The notes: generated from the sequence alone by a model not told the origin. 64,000 nucleotides of DNA from PALSA-1006 sp963733265 (GCA_963733265.1 CAVTCF010000001.1:1736001-1800000), one strand, 5' to 3'; shown: positions 18,496 through 28,637, counted from the stretch's first letter. Numbers and translations are program-made.

Positions 18496-19398
18496 TTGAT
18501 CAGACTAAAGTTTAAGATTGAATTAAATTATGAAATTGACCAGCCCGGCTGCGATTTTATTTTCAGTATTCATGCCGCACAAACTAAGCTTCAGAGCGTT
18601 GTAAACGAAGCGCTGGTCATCAGCCAGAATTTGCCGCGTAATCTGTATACCGACCCGGTAACGCACACTCGTTTTCTGCGTCTCAATGCATTTCCGGGGC
18701 CGCTGAGTGTTTGTTACGAAGCAACAGTTGATCTCGACCATTACTCTGCACCGACGGATCAAATCCATGAAATGGCGGTAGCCAATTTGCCGGGAACAGT
18801 CTTACCCTATATTTATCCGAGCCGATATTGCCAGTCCGACCGTTTGCACCGGTTTGCCGTTAAGGAGTTCGGCCATTTGTGGCACGGATACAGTCGAGTG
18901 CAGGCCATTCGTGACTGGGTATTGAATCGTGTCACCTTCCGCTCCAATTCATCCACCGGCAATACGACTGCTGTAGACACGCTGGTTGAAGAGGTGGGCG
19001 TGTGCCGTGACTTTGCGCATTTGATGATAGCACTGTGTCGCGCGGTAAATATTCCCGCGCGTTTCGTAACCGGCATTGATTACGGGGCCGATCCAATATT
19101 GGGCCCAACTGATTTTCATGCCTACGTCGAGGTTTACTTAAGTGATCGCTGGTTCATCTTCGATCCTTCAGGAGTCGCAATTCCTATGGGTTTTGTGCGC
19201 ATATGCACAGGACGTGATGCAGCCGACTCGGCTTTTGCGACCCTTTTCGGCGGAGTGCGCGGTGCGGCTCCAATGATTAAAATTGAAGCAATCGCAAATC
19301 AACTGGGAAATATTGTTGTGCCGCAGCATGTCCCTTATGCATTATCTACCGACGGTAAATCGAAACAGGGATTGACGGAGGTGAGAGATAGAGTTTAA
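18496..19398 (+). CDS. Transglutaminase-like protein
   Basis: About 300 residues. An N-terminal beta domain (about 1-130) is followed by a transglutaminase core: GVCRDFAHLMIALCRAVN with the catalytic Cys, DFHAYVEVYLSDRW with His, and FDPSG with Asp. Start choice is uncertain: the TTG at 18496 gives the N-terminus typical of the family, while a TTG at 18469 adds nine residues; neither has a strong ribosome binding site. It is divergent from the Anbu gene and completes a two-transglutaminase/Anbu group. Its stop directly abuts the stop of the convergent GGDEF-EAL gene, with no spacer. Confidence 0.88.
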   Translation: MIRLKFKIELNYEIDQPGCDFIFSIHAAQTKLQSVVNEALVISQNLPRNLYTDPVTHTRFLRLNAFPGPLSVCYEATVDLDHYSAPTDQIHEMAVANLPGTVLPYIYPSRYCQSDRLHRFAVKEFGHLWHGYSRVQAIRDWVLNRVTFRSNSSTGNTTAVDTLVEEVGVCRDFAHLMIALCRAVNIPARFVTGIDYGADPILGPTDFHAYVEVYLSDRWFIFDPSGVAIPMGFVRICTGRDAADSAFATLFGGVRGAAPMIKIEAIANQLGNIVVPQHVPYALSTDGKSKQGLTEVRDRV

Positions 19399-22300
19399 TC
19401 AAGACTTGTTCAATTGATCATTGAATTGTTCAATTGGCATGGGCTTACCATGCAGATAACCCTGAAAGTGATTACAACCCAAATACAAAAGAATCCTTTG
19501 TTGATCATTCGTTTCAACGCCTTCAGCGATAATGGCAACTCCCAAACTTTGAGACATGGCGATAATGCTTTGCACAATCGCTTTATCGCTGCCATCACTG
19601 GCTATTTCACGCACGAAAGACTGATCAATCTTGATCTGGTCCAAGGGCAGTCGTTTGAGATATTGCAGGGAAGAGTAACCCGTGCCGAAATCATCCAGGG
19701 CAAATTGGATTCCAATTCCTTTCAAAATGGTCATCGTCTTGATTACTTCTTCGATATTCTCAACCAGCATGCCTTCAGTTAATTCAAGTTTCAGATGAGT
19801 CGGGGCAATCGAGTGCTTGTTTATGGCATTGCTTACCTGTACTACGAAATCCGGCTGGCGAAACTGTTTGGCGCTGACATTTATAGACAGATCCAGATTG
19901 CGGGTGTGAGAGTATTGCTGCCACAACTTTAGCTGGGCACACGCCGTATCAAGTACCCACTCTCCAATAGGGACGATAAGTCCTATTTCTTCTGCAAGAG
20001 GAATAAATTGAGCAGGGCTTACCAGTCCGCGTTGCGGATGGAACCATCGGATTAAGGCTTCCGCGCCCAATATAGTTCCGGAGTTATCCACCTGGGGTTG
20101 AAGATGCAGTTTGAATTGCCCTTGCTCAAGTGCGGCATGTAAATCTTTTTCCAGAGACGTGCGGGCAATAATGATGTCCTGCATCTGGGCATCAAAGAAT
20201 CGCAGTGAGTTGCGTCCGCCGATTTTAGCCTGATACATGGCAATGTCAGCTTGCTTGAGTAGCTCGTCAAAAGCCTCAAAATGATTTCCAAACAGTGTGG
20301 CACCGATGCTGGTTGTGCAGCGGTATTCATGCTCTCCCAGCATAAAGCTATTACGGAGTGTGGCTAAAATTTTATCGCCAACCGATTTTATTTGGGATGC
20401 AGCCTCAATCGGTTGCTTGCTTAATTCTTCCAGCATGACTACAAATTCATCCCCGCCAAGACGTGCCACTGTGTCCGTCTCGCGCACGCAAGTCAGCAGT
20501 CGATGCGCAACCTGTTGCAGTAACTGGTCACCTTTGTCATGGCCGAGTGTGTCATTAAGATCTTTGAAATTATCCAAATCAATAAACAGCAACGCACCCT
20601 CATGACCGCTTCTGGCACTTGAAGACAGTGCTTGCCGCAGACGATCAATTAGTAATCTGCGGTTGGGAAGTTGGGTAAGCTGGTCGAATAAGGCCAAATG
20701 ATTGATCTTGTCCTCATCGGCTTTACGCTGACTCAGATCTGTCACAGCCGCAACATAATTGGATGTAATTCCTTTGGAATCCTTTACCGCGGTGATTGTT
20801 AAATAAGCCGGATATAATTCCCCATTCTTGCGATGATCCCAGACTTCGCCATTCCAACTGCCTGCTCTGATTATTTGATCCCACATTGTGGCATAGAAAT
20901 TCGGATTTTGAGTCTCCGAGCTTAAGATTTTCGGATTTCTGCCAATTACTTCCGCGGCAGTATAGCCGGTGATATCAATAAAGGCTTTATTTACACGAAG
21001 GACTAAATTATTGGCATCAGTGATGATCATTCCCTGCTGAGACTCGAACGCAGTTGCGGCAATTTGAAGCTGATGCTCAACTTGTCTTCGATCGGAGATG
21101 TCACGGGAAGAGTTAAAGATAACCGGCTTGCCATCTAATTCGAGAGGAAATGAACTCACTTCGACTTCGAAAATAGTTCCATCTTTGCGTCGATGGCGCG
21201 TCTCAAATTGATTTCTTGTTTTGTTCTTAACCTGAAGTCGAATTTCAGTTACAAGCTTGTCGTAGGACGAATTCGCATCCCATTGGGAAACATTCATACC
21301 GGACAATTCTTCACGGCTGTATCCAAGCATGGCGCAGAACGAGTCGCTGACTTCAATGATGTTGCCATTGACATCGAAAATATGAATTCCGTCACTTGCA
21401 TTGCGCAAAATAAGGACATTTTTTTCAACTTCAGCTTGCAGTACAGCGAGTAAGTCTGCATGTTCAGACCGGGTTCTCAAGGCCTGAACTCCAAATGAAA
21501 GATCACTTGCAAGTACTTCAAGTAACCGGATCTCTTCTTCCGAAAATGCAAAAGCATCGGACGAATAAATCGAAAGGATACCCCATACTTTTTTATTGAT
21601 GAACAGGGGTAATGCAATACAAGAATGATAGCGGCGCCGGATTGCAAATTCGCGCCAAAGTGCAGTTTGGGGATTGGATTGAAAATCTTGAATGACTACG
21701 GTGGAACCTGTTTTTATTGCCGTACCAACAGGCCCTTGTCCATGTTGAGTTTCATTCCAGGTTATATTGGCGCTATCCAGATAACCGTCCTCATAGCCCA
21801 TTTGTGCAATTGGATAAACTTTCCTTGAAGCGTCCATTGCGGCGAGTCCGACCCAAGCCATCCTGTAACCGCCTTCTTCAACCACAAGGCGGCAAATTTC
21901 ATCGAACAATAATTGTTCTTTATCTGCATGAACCAACGCGGATTCGCATTTGCTCAAAAGCCGGAATGCTCTGGAAAGTTTCTTTTCGTTTTGTTCGGAT
22001 GCGATGCGCGCGGTGATGTCCTGCACAATCCCGATTCTGGCGGGAATTCCTCCATAATTAATTGAAATGGAATTAATGTCCACGTTAATCAATGTGCCAT
22101 CTTTCTTTTTATGGCGTAATTCTCCCGAAACTTTGCCGTTGCTCATATTGGAAATTATCCGTTGTAGCTCTGATAGATCTTCAACAGGGCGAATATCGCG
22201 CAGAGACATTTGACTAAACTCTTCTTTTGAATAGCCGTAGTGTTCAACGGCCCTTTCATTGACATCAAGAAACTTCAGATTAGTTGCATCAATAACCCAT

Positions 22301-22959
22301 GAAGGGAACGGGCTGTTGTTAAACAATAATCGATAACGCTCCTCACTGGTACGGGCTTCTTCTGCACGTGCAGCAGTTTCATAATTTAATACGACATTTC
22401 CAATAACGTTTTTATTTATATTCCGGGAGGAAATCACGGTGAAAACGAGATACGCAAGAATTGCGAAACCCATCGTTATCGATAAAGAATTATCAGTGGC
22501 AAGTAAACGTATCGAGATGGGGGCCAGCGTTGTTATGGAATAAAAAACTGAACTTACAAAATCGGCTGAATATGAAATTACAGCGCCGGAAGTCAATCCG
22601 GCAAATATGAACATTAAAAACATCTGGTGTCGGGGATCGTTCTCGGGAAAAAGCCAAATACCCGCCGAGCCCCAGACGATTCCTGTTATTAAAACACCAG
22701 TACGAAACTTTACCAACCTTGCACGAAGGTCAGCGTAGTCAATCATTGGAGACGATTTATAAGTATAAGCCAATGCAATTCTGGCAATAGCCAACAGGGC
22801 AATGAAACTAAGCCAAGAAACAAGTATGTTCGTGTCGATTACCCCGCGTTGCATATACGCAAGAACCAACGCGAGTAATGTACCGGCAATAACTGATGCA
22901 TTATTCGTACTAAGCAATAGCTTCAGACGTGCGGATAATATTACTTCTGCCTGGTTCAT
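19399..22959 (-). CDS. Membrane GGDEF-EAL protein with PAS and GAF sensors
   Basis: An 1186-residue c-di-GMP enzyme. In order: a multi-helix membrane sensor (about 15-195), PAS about 205-325, GAF about 340-490, PAS about 515-630, PAS about 640-750, GGDEF about 755-925 and EAL about 935-1180. The GGDEF motif is intact (RLGGDEFVVML) with an I-site RETD five residues before it. The EAL domain keeps EALIRW, LELTEG, DDFGTGYSS, IKIDQSFV and AEGVET, so both synthesis and breakdown of c-di-GMP look chemically possible. The net activity cannot be read from sequence. It is convergent with the second transglutaminase gene and lies 52 bases after the HDOD gene on the same strand. Confidence 0.94.
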   Translation of the reverse strand: MNQAEVILSARLKLLLSTNNASVIAGTLLALVLAYMQRGVIDTNILVSWLSFIALLAIARIALAYTYKSSPMIDYADLRARLVKFRTGVLITGIVWGSAGIWLFPENDPRHQMFLMFIFAGLTSGAVISYSADFVSSVFYSITTLAPISIRLLATDNSLSITMGFAILAYLVFTVISSRNINKNVIGNVVLNYETAARAEEARTSEERYRLLFNNSPFPSWVIDATNLKFLDVNERAVEHYGYSKEEFSQMSLRDIRPVEDLSELQRIISNMSNGKVSGELRHKKKDGTLINVDINSISINYGGIPARIGIVQDITARIASEQNEKKLSRAFRLLSKCESALVHADKEQLLFDEICRLVVEEGGYRMAWVGLAAMDASRKVYPIAQMGYEDGYLDSANITWNETQHGQGPVGTAIKTGSTVVIQDFQSNPQTALWREFAIRRRYHSCIALPLFINKKVWGILSIYSSDAFAFSEEEIRLLEVLASDLSFGVQALRTRSEHADLLAVLQAEVEKNVLILRNASDGIHIFDVNGNIIEVSDSFCAMLGYSREELSGMNVSQWDANSSYDKLVTEIRLQVKNKTRNQFETRHRRKDGTIFEVEVSSFPLELDGKPVIFNSSRDISDRRQVEHQLQIAATAFESQQGMIITDANNLVLRVNKAFIDITGYTAAEVIGRNPKILSSETQNPNFYATMWDQIIRAGSWNGEVWDHRKNGELYPAYLTITAVKDSKGITSNYVAAVTDLSQRKADEDKINHLALFDQLTQLPNRRLLIDRLRQALSSSARSGHEGALLFIDLDNFKDLNDTLGHDKGDQLLQQVAHRLLTCVRETDTVARLGGDEFVVMLEELSKQPIEAASQIKSVGDKILATLRNSFMLGEHEYRCTTSIGATLFGNHFEAFDELLKQADIAMYQAKIGGRNSLRFFDAQMQDIIIARTSLEKDLHAALEQGQFKLHLQPQVDNSGTILGAEALIRWFHPQRGLVSPAQFIPLAEEIGLIVPIGEWVLDTACAQLKLWQQYSHTRNLDLSINVSAKQFRQPDFVVQVSNAINKHSIAPTHLKLELTEGMLVENIEEVIKTMTILKGIGIQFALDDFGTGYSSLQYLKRLPLDQIKIDQSFVREIASDGSDKAIVQSIIAMSQSLGVAIIAEGVETNDQQRILLYLGCNHFQGYLHGKPMPIEQFNDQLNKS

Positions 22960-23011
22960 TAAGCGTAACCGCTAAAATATGTAATTGTCACGATTGATCT
23001 GCGGGAAGCCG

Positions 23012-23908
23012 TTATTCAACGGATGCCGCAGCAACAGGAATTGCATTATCATAGAGATTCTTAAGACGCTCCTCGTTTATTTCGAGCAGTTGCAAACAGG
23101 CAGCGCCCAACTTGGGCCACTCTTGAGTAAAACTCATTCTTAGTTGACGTTGCACAATATGTTCGGAAAATTGCGAAATTGCGATAAGACGTGCACTCAA
23201 TAAAATATGGGGTAATCGTGTATCCTCAAATTCCAGCATATCGAGTTCATGGTGCCGGCGAATGGCCAAATAAATTTCAGCGGGTAATCGCCAATCTTGA
23301 GCAAGTCTGCTACCGATAATGGCATGATTTGTTTGCAGGGAAGCATCTTCAATTGTCGTGAAACTTTGTATTAATTCATTATTTGCTTTGAAAAGAATGT
23401 CTGGATAAACAGGAGAATAGTTTAATAAAATTGGAATTCCGCAATCACGAAATAATCCATAGGTGTAAGCGTCTTCTGCCGTGAGTTCGGGAAAGTTTAA
23501 TTGTTGGGCCAGCCAGCCGGAAAGGCGCGCTACACGGGCAGAGGAATCCCAGAATCGTTCCAATACCTGAGTGCGTGGAAATATGTTACGCAAAGCAATA
23601 TTGGCGATGGCTCGGCTTGAAGCTCGGAATCCCATTACCGTCAATGCTTCGCGTACCGAGCGAACTCGCTGCCCCGGGCCAAAATAGGCGGAATTGGCCA
23701 TTTTGATTAATCCGGCAGAGAGTGCCACGTCGGCATTGATTATCGCGGCCAGGTGGTTGTAGTCAGGTTCGTCTTTTTTGGTTTCGTCGATGACAAGCAT
23801 CAAAATTGCAGGGCAAGGAGGGATGCCGATGTTCTTAATGGAGTGTTCAAAAGCTTCATCCAAGTTTGGAGACGGTGATTCGTTTCGGGAAACGTGTGTG
23901 CTATCCAT
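23012..23908 (-). CDS. HDOD-domain protein
   Basis: A 298-residue HDOD protein (about 20-230: IPPCPAILMLVIDE, INADVALSAGLIKMANSAYF, LGFRASS-like region). The position of the HD pair reads FRDCGIP, so the metal-binding His is replaced by Arg and hydrolase activity is unlikely; HDOD proteins generally act as signalling adaptors. It sits directly upstream of the GGDEF-EAL gene on the same strand and may act with it. A second HDOD gene at 46428-47285 keeps the HD pair. Confidence 0.88.
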   Translation of the reverse strand: MDSTHVSRNESPSPNLDEAFEHSIKNIGIPPCPAILMLVIDETKKDEPDYNHLAAIINADVALSAGLIKMANSAYFGPGQRVRSVREALTVMGFRASSRAIANIALRNIFPRTQVLERFWDSSARVARLSGWLAQQLNFPELTAEDAYTYGLFRDCGIPILLNYSPVYPDILFKANNELIQSFTTIEDASLQTNHAIIGSRLAQDWRLPAEIYLAIRRHHELDMLEFEDTRLPHILLSARLIAISQFSEHIVQRQLRMSFTQEWPKLGAACLQLLEINEERLKNLYDNAIPVAAASVE

Positions 23909-24176
23909 GTTAGTCCAATGTACCGATTACTTCTCTTCTTTAGAGTGAAAAGAAGGTTGCTAGTTATAAAATCACACCGACATAAAATATCGATAATTTA
24001 TCTCAGTCAATTTAGAACGCCAGCGATTCTCCAGTGTTTGGTGATGGCGTGCAAGGGGGTGACAATCTTTTTTCTGATGATCTTTGTTGAACTACGGGTA
24101 TTCGATCATCTGCCAATTAAGTTATCGACGGTGAAATGTGCGTATGCTGCCAAGCGCATTGTTCGCAGATAAAGTT

Positions 24177-24980
24177 TTATAGTGAAGATAACAGCAACTT
24201 TGTACCGATAATGTAAAGAAATACTGCGAATATTCTTTTTAGGATGATTACCGGGAGTTTGTGGGCAGCCTTGGCTCCTAAGGGTGCGATTATCACGCTG
24301 GCCAACACCAAGCCGGCAAGTGAGGGGAGATGGATAAAGCCAAGGCTCCAGTCGGGAAGATTGTTAATCTCCAATCCATTAATCAAATAACCAATAGTTC
24401 CCGCCACGGCGATGGGAAATCCAATTGCCGCCGAAGTACCGATTGCTTCATGCATTTTGACGTTGCTCCAAGTCATGAAAGGAACGGACAATGCTCCCCC
24501 TCCTATGCCGACAAAACTTGAAACCATACCGATGAGGCTCCCTGCCGCAAACATGCCTTTAGCCCCGGGAAGCTGACGCGCAGGTTTGGGTCTGATATTC
24601 AGCAACATCTGCGTTGCCACGTAGAAGACGAAAAAAATAAAAAAACCCTTGAGTAAACTGACGGGAAGTCTTGCCACCAGAAAGGTTCCCGCCAGCGTAC
24701 CGATCAGAATTCCCGGCGTGATGCGTTTGACGATGATCCAGTTAACTGCTCCATGACTATGGTGAGCGCGGAGGCTGGACAGCGAGGTAAACATGATACT
24801 TGCAAGCGATGTACCAATGGCGATATGGATCATATGGTCAACCGGAAAATGCTGGGCAGTGAAGATGAACATCAGCATAGGCACGATCACTACACCGCCT
24901 CCCACACCCAGCAAACCGGCCAGAAGTCCGGCGACGCTGCCAGCCGCAAGATAAAGCAGAATGAATTCCCAACTGATCAT
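24177..24980 (-). CDS. TSUP-family (TauE/SafE) anion exporter
   Basis: A 267-residue inner-membrane protein with about eight helices in two repeated halves, each marked by a glycine-rich loop (GLLGVGGGVVIVPM and FVGIGGGALSVPF). The family moves sulfite, sulfonates or other sulfur/organic anions. The ATG at 24980 is preferred over the TTG at 24983. A sulfate-assimilation locus lies 4 kb away but is not contiguous, so a link to sulfite is only suggestive. It is the downstream neighbour of the quinone reductase gene on the same strand (46 bases). Confidence 0.88.
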   Translation of the reverse strand: MISWEFILLYLAAGSVAGLLAGLLGVGGGVVIVPMLMFIFTAQHFPVDHMIHIAIGTSLASIMFTSLSSLRAHHSHGAVNWIIVKRITPGILIGTLAGTFLVARLPVSLLKGFFIFFVFYVATQMLLNIRPKPARQLPGAKGMFAAGSLIGMVSSFVGIGGGALSVPFMTWSNVKMHEAIGTSAAIGFPIAVAGTIGYLINGLEINNLPDWSLGFIHLPSLAGLVLASVIIAPLGAKAAHKLPVIILKRIFAVFLYIIGTKLLLSSL

Positions 24981-25026
24981 CAACTAATTCAATTTCGAGT
25001 ATGATTTTGATATGACATATGGTAGT

Positions 25027-25998
25027 TCAAACTGTCAGAATAGTCGAACCGGTCGTCTTGCGTGCCTCCAGATCTCGGTGCGCTTGTGCTGCATCGCGCA
25101 AAGGGTAAGTCTGGTTAATGCGAATTTTTACTTTGCCAGAGGCAACCGCATCGAACAAATCGGCTGAACTTTCTTCAAGTAGTTGTCTGGTTGCAACGAA
25201 GGTGGCGAGTGTAGGTCTTGTGATTAACAACGAACCCTTTTGTGCCAACACTGATAAATCAAGCGGCGGAACCGCACCCGATGATGCACCGAACAGCACC
25301 ATGATGCCGCGTGGACGCAGGCAGTCGAGAGATTTCATAAAAGTGTCTTTGCCTACCGAGTCGTAAACAACCGGTAGCTTTTGCCCGCCTGTAATTTCGA
25401 GCACGCGCTTTGAAAAATCTTCGCGGGTATAGATGATCGGATAGTGGCAGCCGTTCGCCTTGGCCAAGGCAGCTTTTTCGTCGCTCGAAACGGTGCCGAT
25501 TACTGTTGCACCCAAAGCGGCGGCCCACTGGCAGACGATCAACCCGACGCCGCCAGCAGCGGCGTGTATAAGAATCGTATCTCCCGGCCCGACTTTGTAA
25601 ATGTCGCGAATGAGATAGCGCGCGGTCAAGCCTTGCAGCATCATTGCTGCCGCGGTTTGGAAATCAATGCCATCAGGTAATTTGACCAGGTGATCAGCCG
25701 CGATCAGCCTTGATTCGGCATAAGCTCCGATCACAGATGCGTAGGCGATTCGGTCCCCGGATTTAAGATGAGTGACGCCATCGCCAACAGATTCGACAAT
25801 TCCGGCGCCTTCCATTCCGGGTATGAAAGGAAGTGGAAGCGGGTAAAGACCTGCGCGGTGGTAGACATCAATGTAATTTAGTCCGACTGCGATCTGCTTG
25901 ATCAAGACTTGTTCCGGGCCGGGAACGCCGATCTTAACTTCCTCCCATAGCAATTTATCGGGACCGCCAGTCTGATGAATTTGAATCGCGTGGGTCAT
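25027..25998 (-). CDS. Zinc-independent NADPH:quinone reductase
   Basis: A 323-residue medium-chain reductase of the quinone oxidoreductase group: N-terminal GroES-like domain (GLNYIDVYHRAGLYPLPLPF), nucleotide-binding Rossmann fold with AAAGGVGLIVCQWA, and the C-terminal RKTTGSTIL end typical of QorA. Catalytic zinc ligands are absent. It reduces quinones with NADPH, probably as a detoxification step. Likely transcribed from a promoter in the 218-base gap shared with the divergent TAXI gene. The physiological quinone is not known. Confidence 0.9.
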   Translation of the reverse strand: MTHAIQIHQTGGPDKLLWEEVKIGVPGPEQVLIKQIAVGLNYIDVYHRAGLYPLPLPFIPGMEGAGIVESVGDGVTHLKSGDRIAYASVIGAYAESRLIAADHLVKLPDGIDFQTAAAMMLQGLTARYLIRDIYKVGPGDTILIHAAAGGVGLIVCQWAAALGATVIGTVSSDEKAALAKANGCHYPIIYTREDFSKRVLEITGGQKLPVVYDSVGKDTFMKSLDCLRPRGIMVLFGASSGAVPPLDLSVLAQKGSLLITRPTLATFVATRQLLEESSADLFDAVASGKVKIRINQTYPLRDAAQAHRDLEARKTTGSTILTV

Positions 25999-26216
25999 AA
26001 TATAATTCTCTATGGGAAAGAAGGCACTGCAAATACTACCATCGAACAGGCGATGGAGGAGAAAATTATCGAGTCTGAAATTTAAGCACGAATTTCGTTA
26101 TTCTGTGTACTATAATTCATGCTGAAAATGGTTTTGCGTACTGACCATGGCAAGCAATAATTTTGAATACGTTCTTGATATTTTTCTATATTAAGGAAAC
26201 TCCCAGGAAAGTCATT

Positions 26217-27563
26217 ATGGCGTCCCCAAAAATTTATATCTCCAGTTTGTTGGCAAAACTCACCGCATTATTCGGGCGGGGTCTGGTTGTGACCATGAGT
26301 ATTATTCTTTTAATTGCACTACTCGGGTCGATAGTAATTTTATTTTTTATTGATTCCGACACGCCCAATACCATCACGATCGCAAGCGGGCCAAAGGGGA
26401 GCACTTTTGAAACGACTGCTGAAAAATACAAGAAAATATTAGCCAAAGAAGGCGTAACCCTGAAAATTATTCCTTCCGAAGGTTCGATAGATAATTTACA
26501 GAAATTGTCCAATCCCAAAGAGAAAGTGGATGTCGGTTTTGTGTTGGGGGGAGAAGCCAACGGGATTAACATTGATCATTTGGTTTCGCTGGGAAGTATT
26601 AATTACCAGCCGCTCATGATTTTTTACCGTGGTAAAACAAAAGCACTGCTTTCTGAATTTAAAGGCTTGCGTCTGGATATTGGCGAAGAGGGTAGTGGCA
26701 CGCATACACTTGCAAAGTCTCTTTTGAAACTCAATGACATTACACCGAATGACGGTACCGTTTTGGTTGATCACATTCAGGGAGATTACGTTAAAGATTT
26801 GCTCGAGAATCGTATTGATGCCATTTTTGTTATGGGAGACTCCACATCAAGTGAAATGATGAGCGAACTGTTGCATTCGACTAACATTCACCTCTTTAAC
26901 TTTACACAAGCAGAGGCCTATGTTCGGCGCAACAATAATTTAAGCAAGCTTGATATACCCAAAGGAGCTATGGACTTCGGGAAAGATATACCAGCAGAGG
27001 ACACCTATCTGATAGGTCCGACGGTGGAACTTATTGCCAGAGACAGCCTGCATCCGGCACTGATTGACATTTTGCTTGAAGCCGCGCGGGAAGTGCATGG
27101 CGCTCCCGGATTATTCAAAAAGCGAGGTGAATTTCCTGTTGCGCAGGAACACGAATTTCCCGTTAGTCCGGATGCAACCCGTTACTATACGACCGGAAAA
27201 AGTTTTCTCTACCGTACTTTCCCGTTTGGAATTGCGAGCATTATTGCACGCGTATTGGCGGTCATTGTTCCAATTGGATTGCTGTTGATACCTGCTATAA
27301 AACTAGCTCCTGCAATTTACCGCTGGCGCATGGAGTCGCGTATTAACAAATGGTACCGCGCGTTGTTGAATCTTGAGCGTGACGCTTTTACCCAACCTAT
27401 TGAGCACCGTAAGCGTGAAGAACTATTGCACCACTTGAACCACATTGAACACTCGGTAAGCAAACTGATGGTTCCGGCAAGATTCGGTAATCTTTTGTAC
27501 GGCCTGCGCGAACATATAGATTTTGTGCGGAGCAGATTAATTTCCGATCATTCAGTGATTTAA
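26217..27563 (+). CDS. TAXI-family TRAP transporter substrate-binding protein
   Basis: A 448-residue membrane-anchored binding protein. The ATG at 26217 (AGGAAA upstream) is preferred over the TTG at 26163. It has an N-terminal membrane helix (about 20-45), a TAXI/periplasmic-binding-like domain (ITIASGPKGSTFETTAEKYK, then DIGEEGSGTHTLAKSLLKLN), and a second helix (about 345-370) followed by a helical cytoplasmic tail. TAXI proteins usually serve a TRAP transporter, but no fused DctQM gene is next to it, so this may be an orphan sensor or binding protein. The ligand is unknown; glutamate-like acids are common for the family. Confidence 0.85.
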   Translation: MASPKIYISSLLAKLTALFGRGLVVTMSIILLIALLGSIVILFFIDSDTPNTITIASGPKGSTFETTAEKYKKILAKEGVTLKIIPSEGSIDNLQKLSNPKEKVDVGFVLGGEANGINIDHLVSLGSINYQPLMIFYRGKTKALLSEFKGLRLDIGEEGSGTHTLAKSLLKLNDITPNDGTVLVDHIQGDYVKDLLENRIDAIFVMGDSTSSEMMSELLHSTNIHLFNFTQAEAYVRRNNNLSKLDIPKGAMDFGKDIPAEDTYLIGPTVELIARDSLHPALIDILLEAAREVHGAPGLFKKRGEFPVAQEHEFPVSPDATRYYTTGKSFLYRTFPFGIASIIARVLAVIVPIGLLLIPAIKLAPAIYRWRMESRINKWYRALLNLERDAFTQPIEHRKREELLHHLNHIEHSVSKLMVPARFGNLLYGLREHIDFVRSRLISDHSVI

Positions 27564-27616
27564 TCCACGGGAGCATAAGCGCTTCCGTTTATGCGGATTG
27601 CGAATTTTGGAGCTAT

Positions 27617-28237
27617 CTAAAAACCGAGTGAAGACAGCAGGTCATCTACCTCGTCCTGTCCGTTGACGCTGTTATTAGGCTGATGCGCAGGACCGGTGGT
27701 CAAGCCTTCTGTACTGATCAAAGAGTCTTTAACATCCGGTGCATATTCTTTGAGAATGTCCAGAAGGATATTCTCAATCTCGACGGCGGCATTAACAATC
27801 TTGTTGACCATTTGCCCCGCAACATCTCTAAACTCCTGGGCTTCCATGATTTGCAGCAGATTGTAATGCACGCTTTCTTCCGCCATGGCGATTTCACCCA
27901 GCTTTGAGATGGTCTCCATCACGAGTTGCTGGTGTTCGCTGAAACTTGTGTCTGCAAGACGGATAGACAGGTCACTGCAGGTTGTTCGGCTGCGCGCAGT
28001 CAAGGGCAAAGATGTTTCCACTGCGCTGATGGTTCTCTCGGATGCTTCATGCATTGATTTATCGATAAAGGCAAGCCGTTCACGCGCATCCGGCATGGTA
28101 GCTGCGGACTTTTCCAAGTTCCGAGTGTACCCGAGTTCTTTGAGAATACGGTGCAGTCTGGCTGTGGCGATACCTATTTTTTCAACACGTTCATCGGGTA
28201 AAGCCGGGCGTTTTTTGCGCGGAGTAGTTGCTGTCAT
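27617..28237 (-). CDS. cheZ: Chemotaxis protein phosphatase CheZ
   Basis: A 206-residue CheY-P phosphatase. The catalytic segment AQEFRDVAGQMVNKI keeps the Asp and Gln that stimulate CheY dephosphorylation in E. coli CheZ, and the C-terminal DEVDDLLSSLGF is the CheY-binding helix. It follows cheY by 7 bases on the same strand, the usual cheYZ order. No cheA or cheW is adjacent; the nearest CheA-like gene, at 39658-41112, lacks its HPt domain. Confidence 0.94.
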   Translation of the reverse strand: MTATTPRKKRPALPDERVEKIGIATARLHRILKELGYTRNLEKSAATMPDARERLAFIDKSMHEASERTISAVETSLPLTARSRTTCSDLSIRLADTSFSEHQQLVMETISKLGEIAMAEESVHYNLLQIMEAQEFRDVAGQMVNKIVNAAVEIENILLDILKEYAPDVKDSLISTEGLTTGPAHQPNNSVNGQDEVDDLLSSLGF

Positions 28238-28244
28238 TGCATTC

Positions 28245-28637
28245 TCACTTTCCCGTAGTCTGAAAAACTTTCTTTAATTTTTCATCCAGAGTCGCCGCTG
28301 TAAACGGTTTGATAACATAGCCACTTGCTCCTGCCTGTGCGGCTTCGATGATGTTCTCGCGTTTTGCCTCGGCGGTGACCATTAATACAGGCAAATTTTT
28401 CAGGGCTGCATCGGCACGAATAACCCGCAGTAACTCGATACCGGTCATGTTGGGCATATTCCAATCCGAAACCACAAATTCGTAATCGTTTTCAGTGCGT
28501 AACTTTTTCAGTGCATCAACGCCGTCTTCAGCTTCATGTACATTTGTGAATCCAAGTTCTTTGAGCAAGTTGCGCACAATTCGACGCATTGTCGAAAAAT
28601 CATCCACAACCAAAAATTTCATATTTGAATCTGCCAT
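28245..28637 (-). CDS. cheY: Chemotaxis response regulator CheY
   Basis: A 130-residue single receiver domain that in its phosphorylated form binds the flagellar motor switch. It shows the acidic pair (VVDDFSTMRR), phospho-acceptor Asp58 in VVSDWNMPNMTG, the Thr in MVTAEAKREN and the lysine in VIKPF, all canonical for CheY. The ATG at 28637 has GGAGAAAGT just upstream; a frame extension to 28673 is not needed. Directly upstream of cheZ in one transcription unit. Confidence 0.95.
   Translation of the reverse strand: MADSNMKFLVVDDFSTMRRIVRNLLKELGFTNVHEAEDGVDALKKLRTENDYEFVVSDWNMPNMTGIELLRVIRADAALKNLPVLMVTAEAKRENIIEAAQAGASGYVIKPFTAATLDEKLKKVFQTTGK

Noticed and set aside
23894..24172. 92-codon plus frame between HDOD and TSUP genes
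   Set aside because: Overlaps the start of the HDOD gene, has no SD site, and composition looks random.
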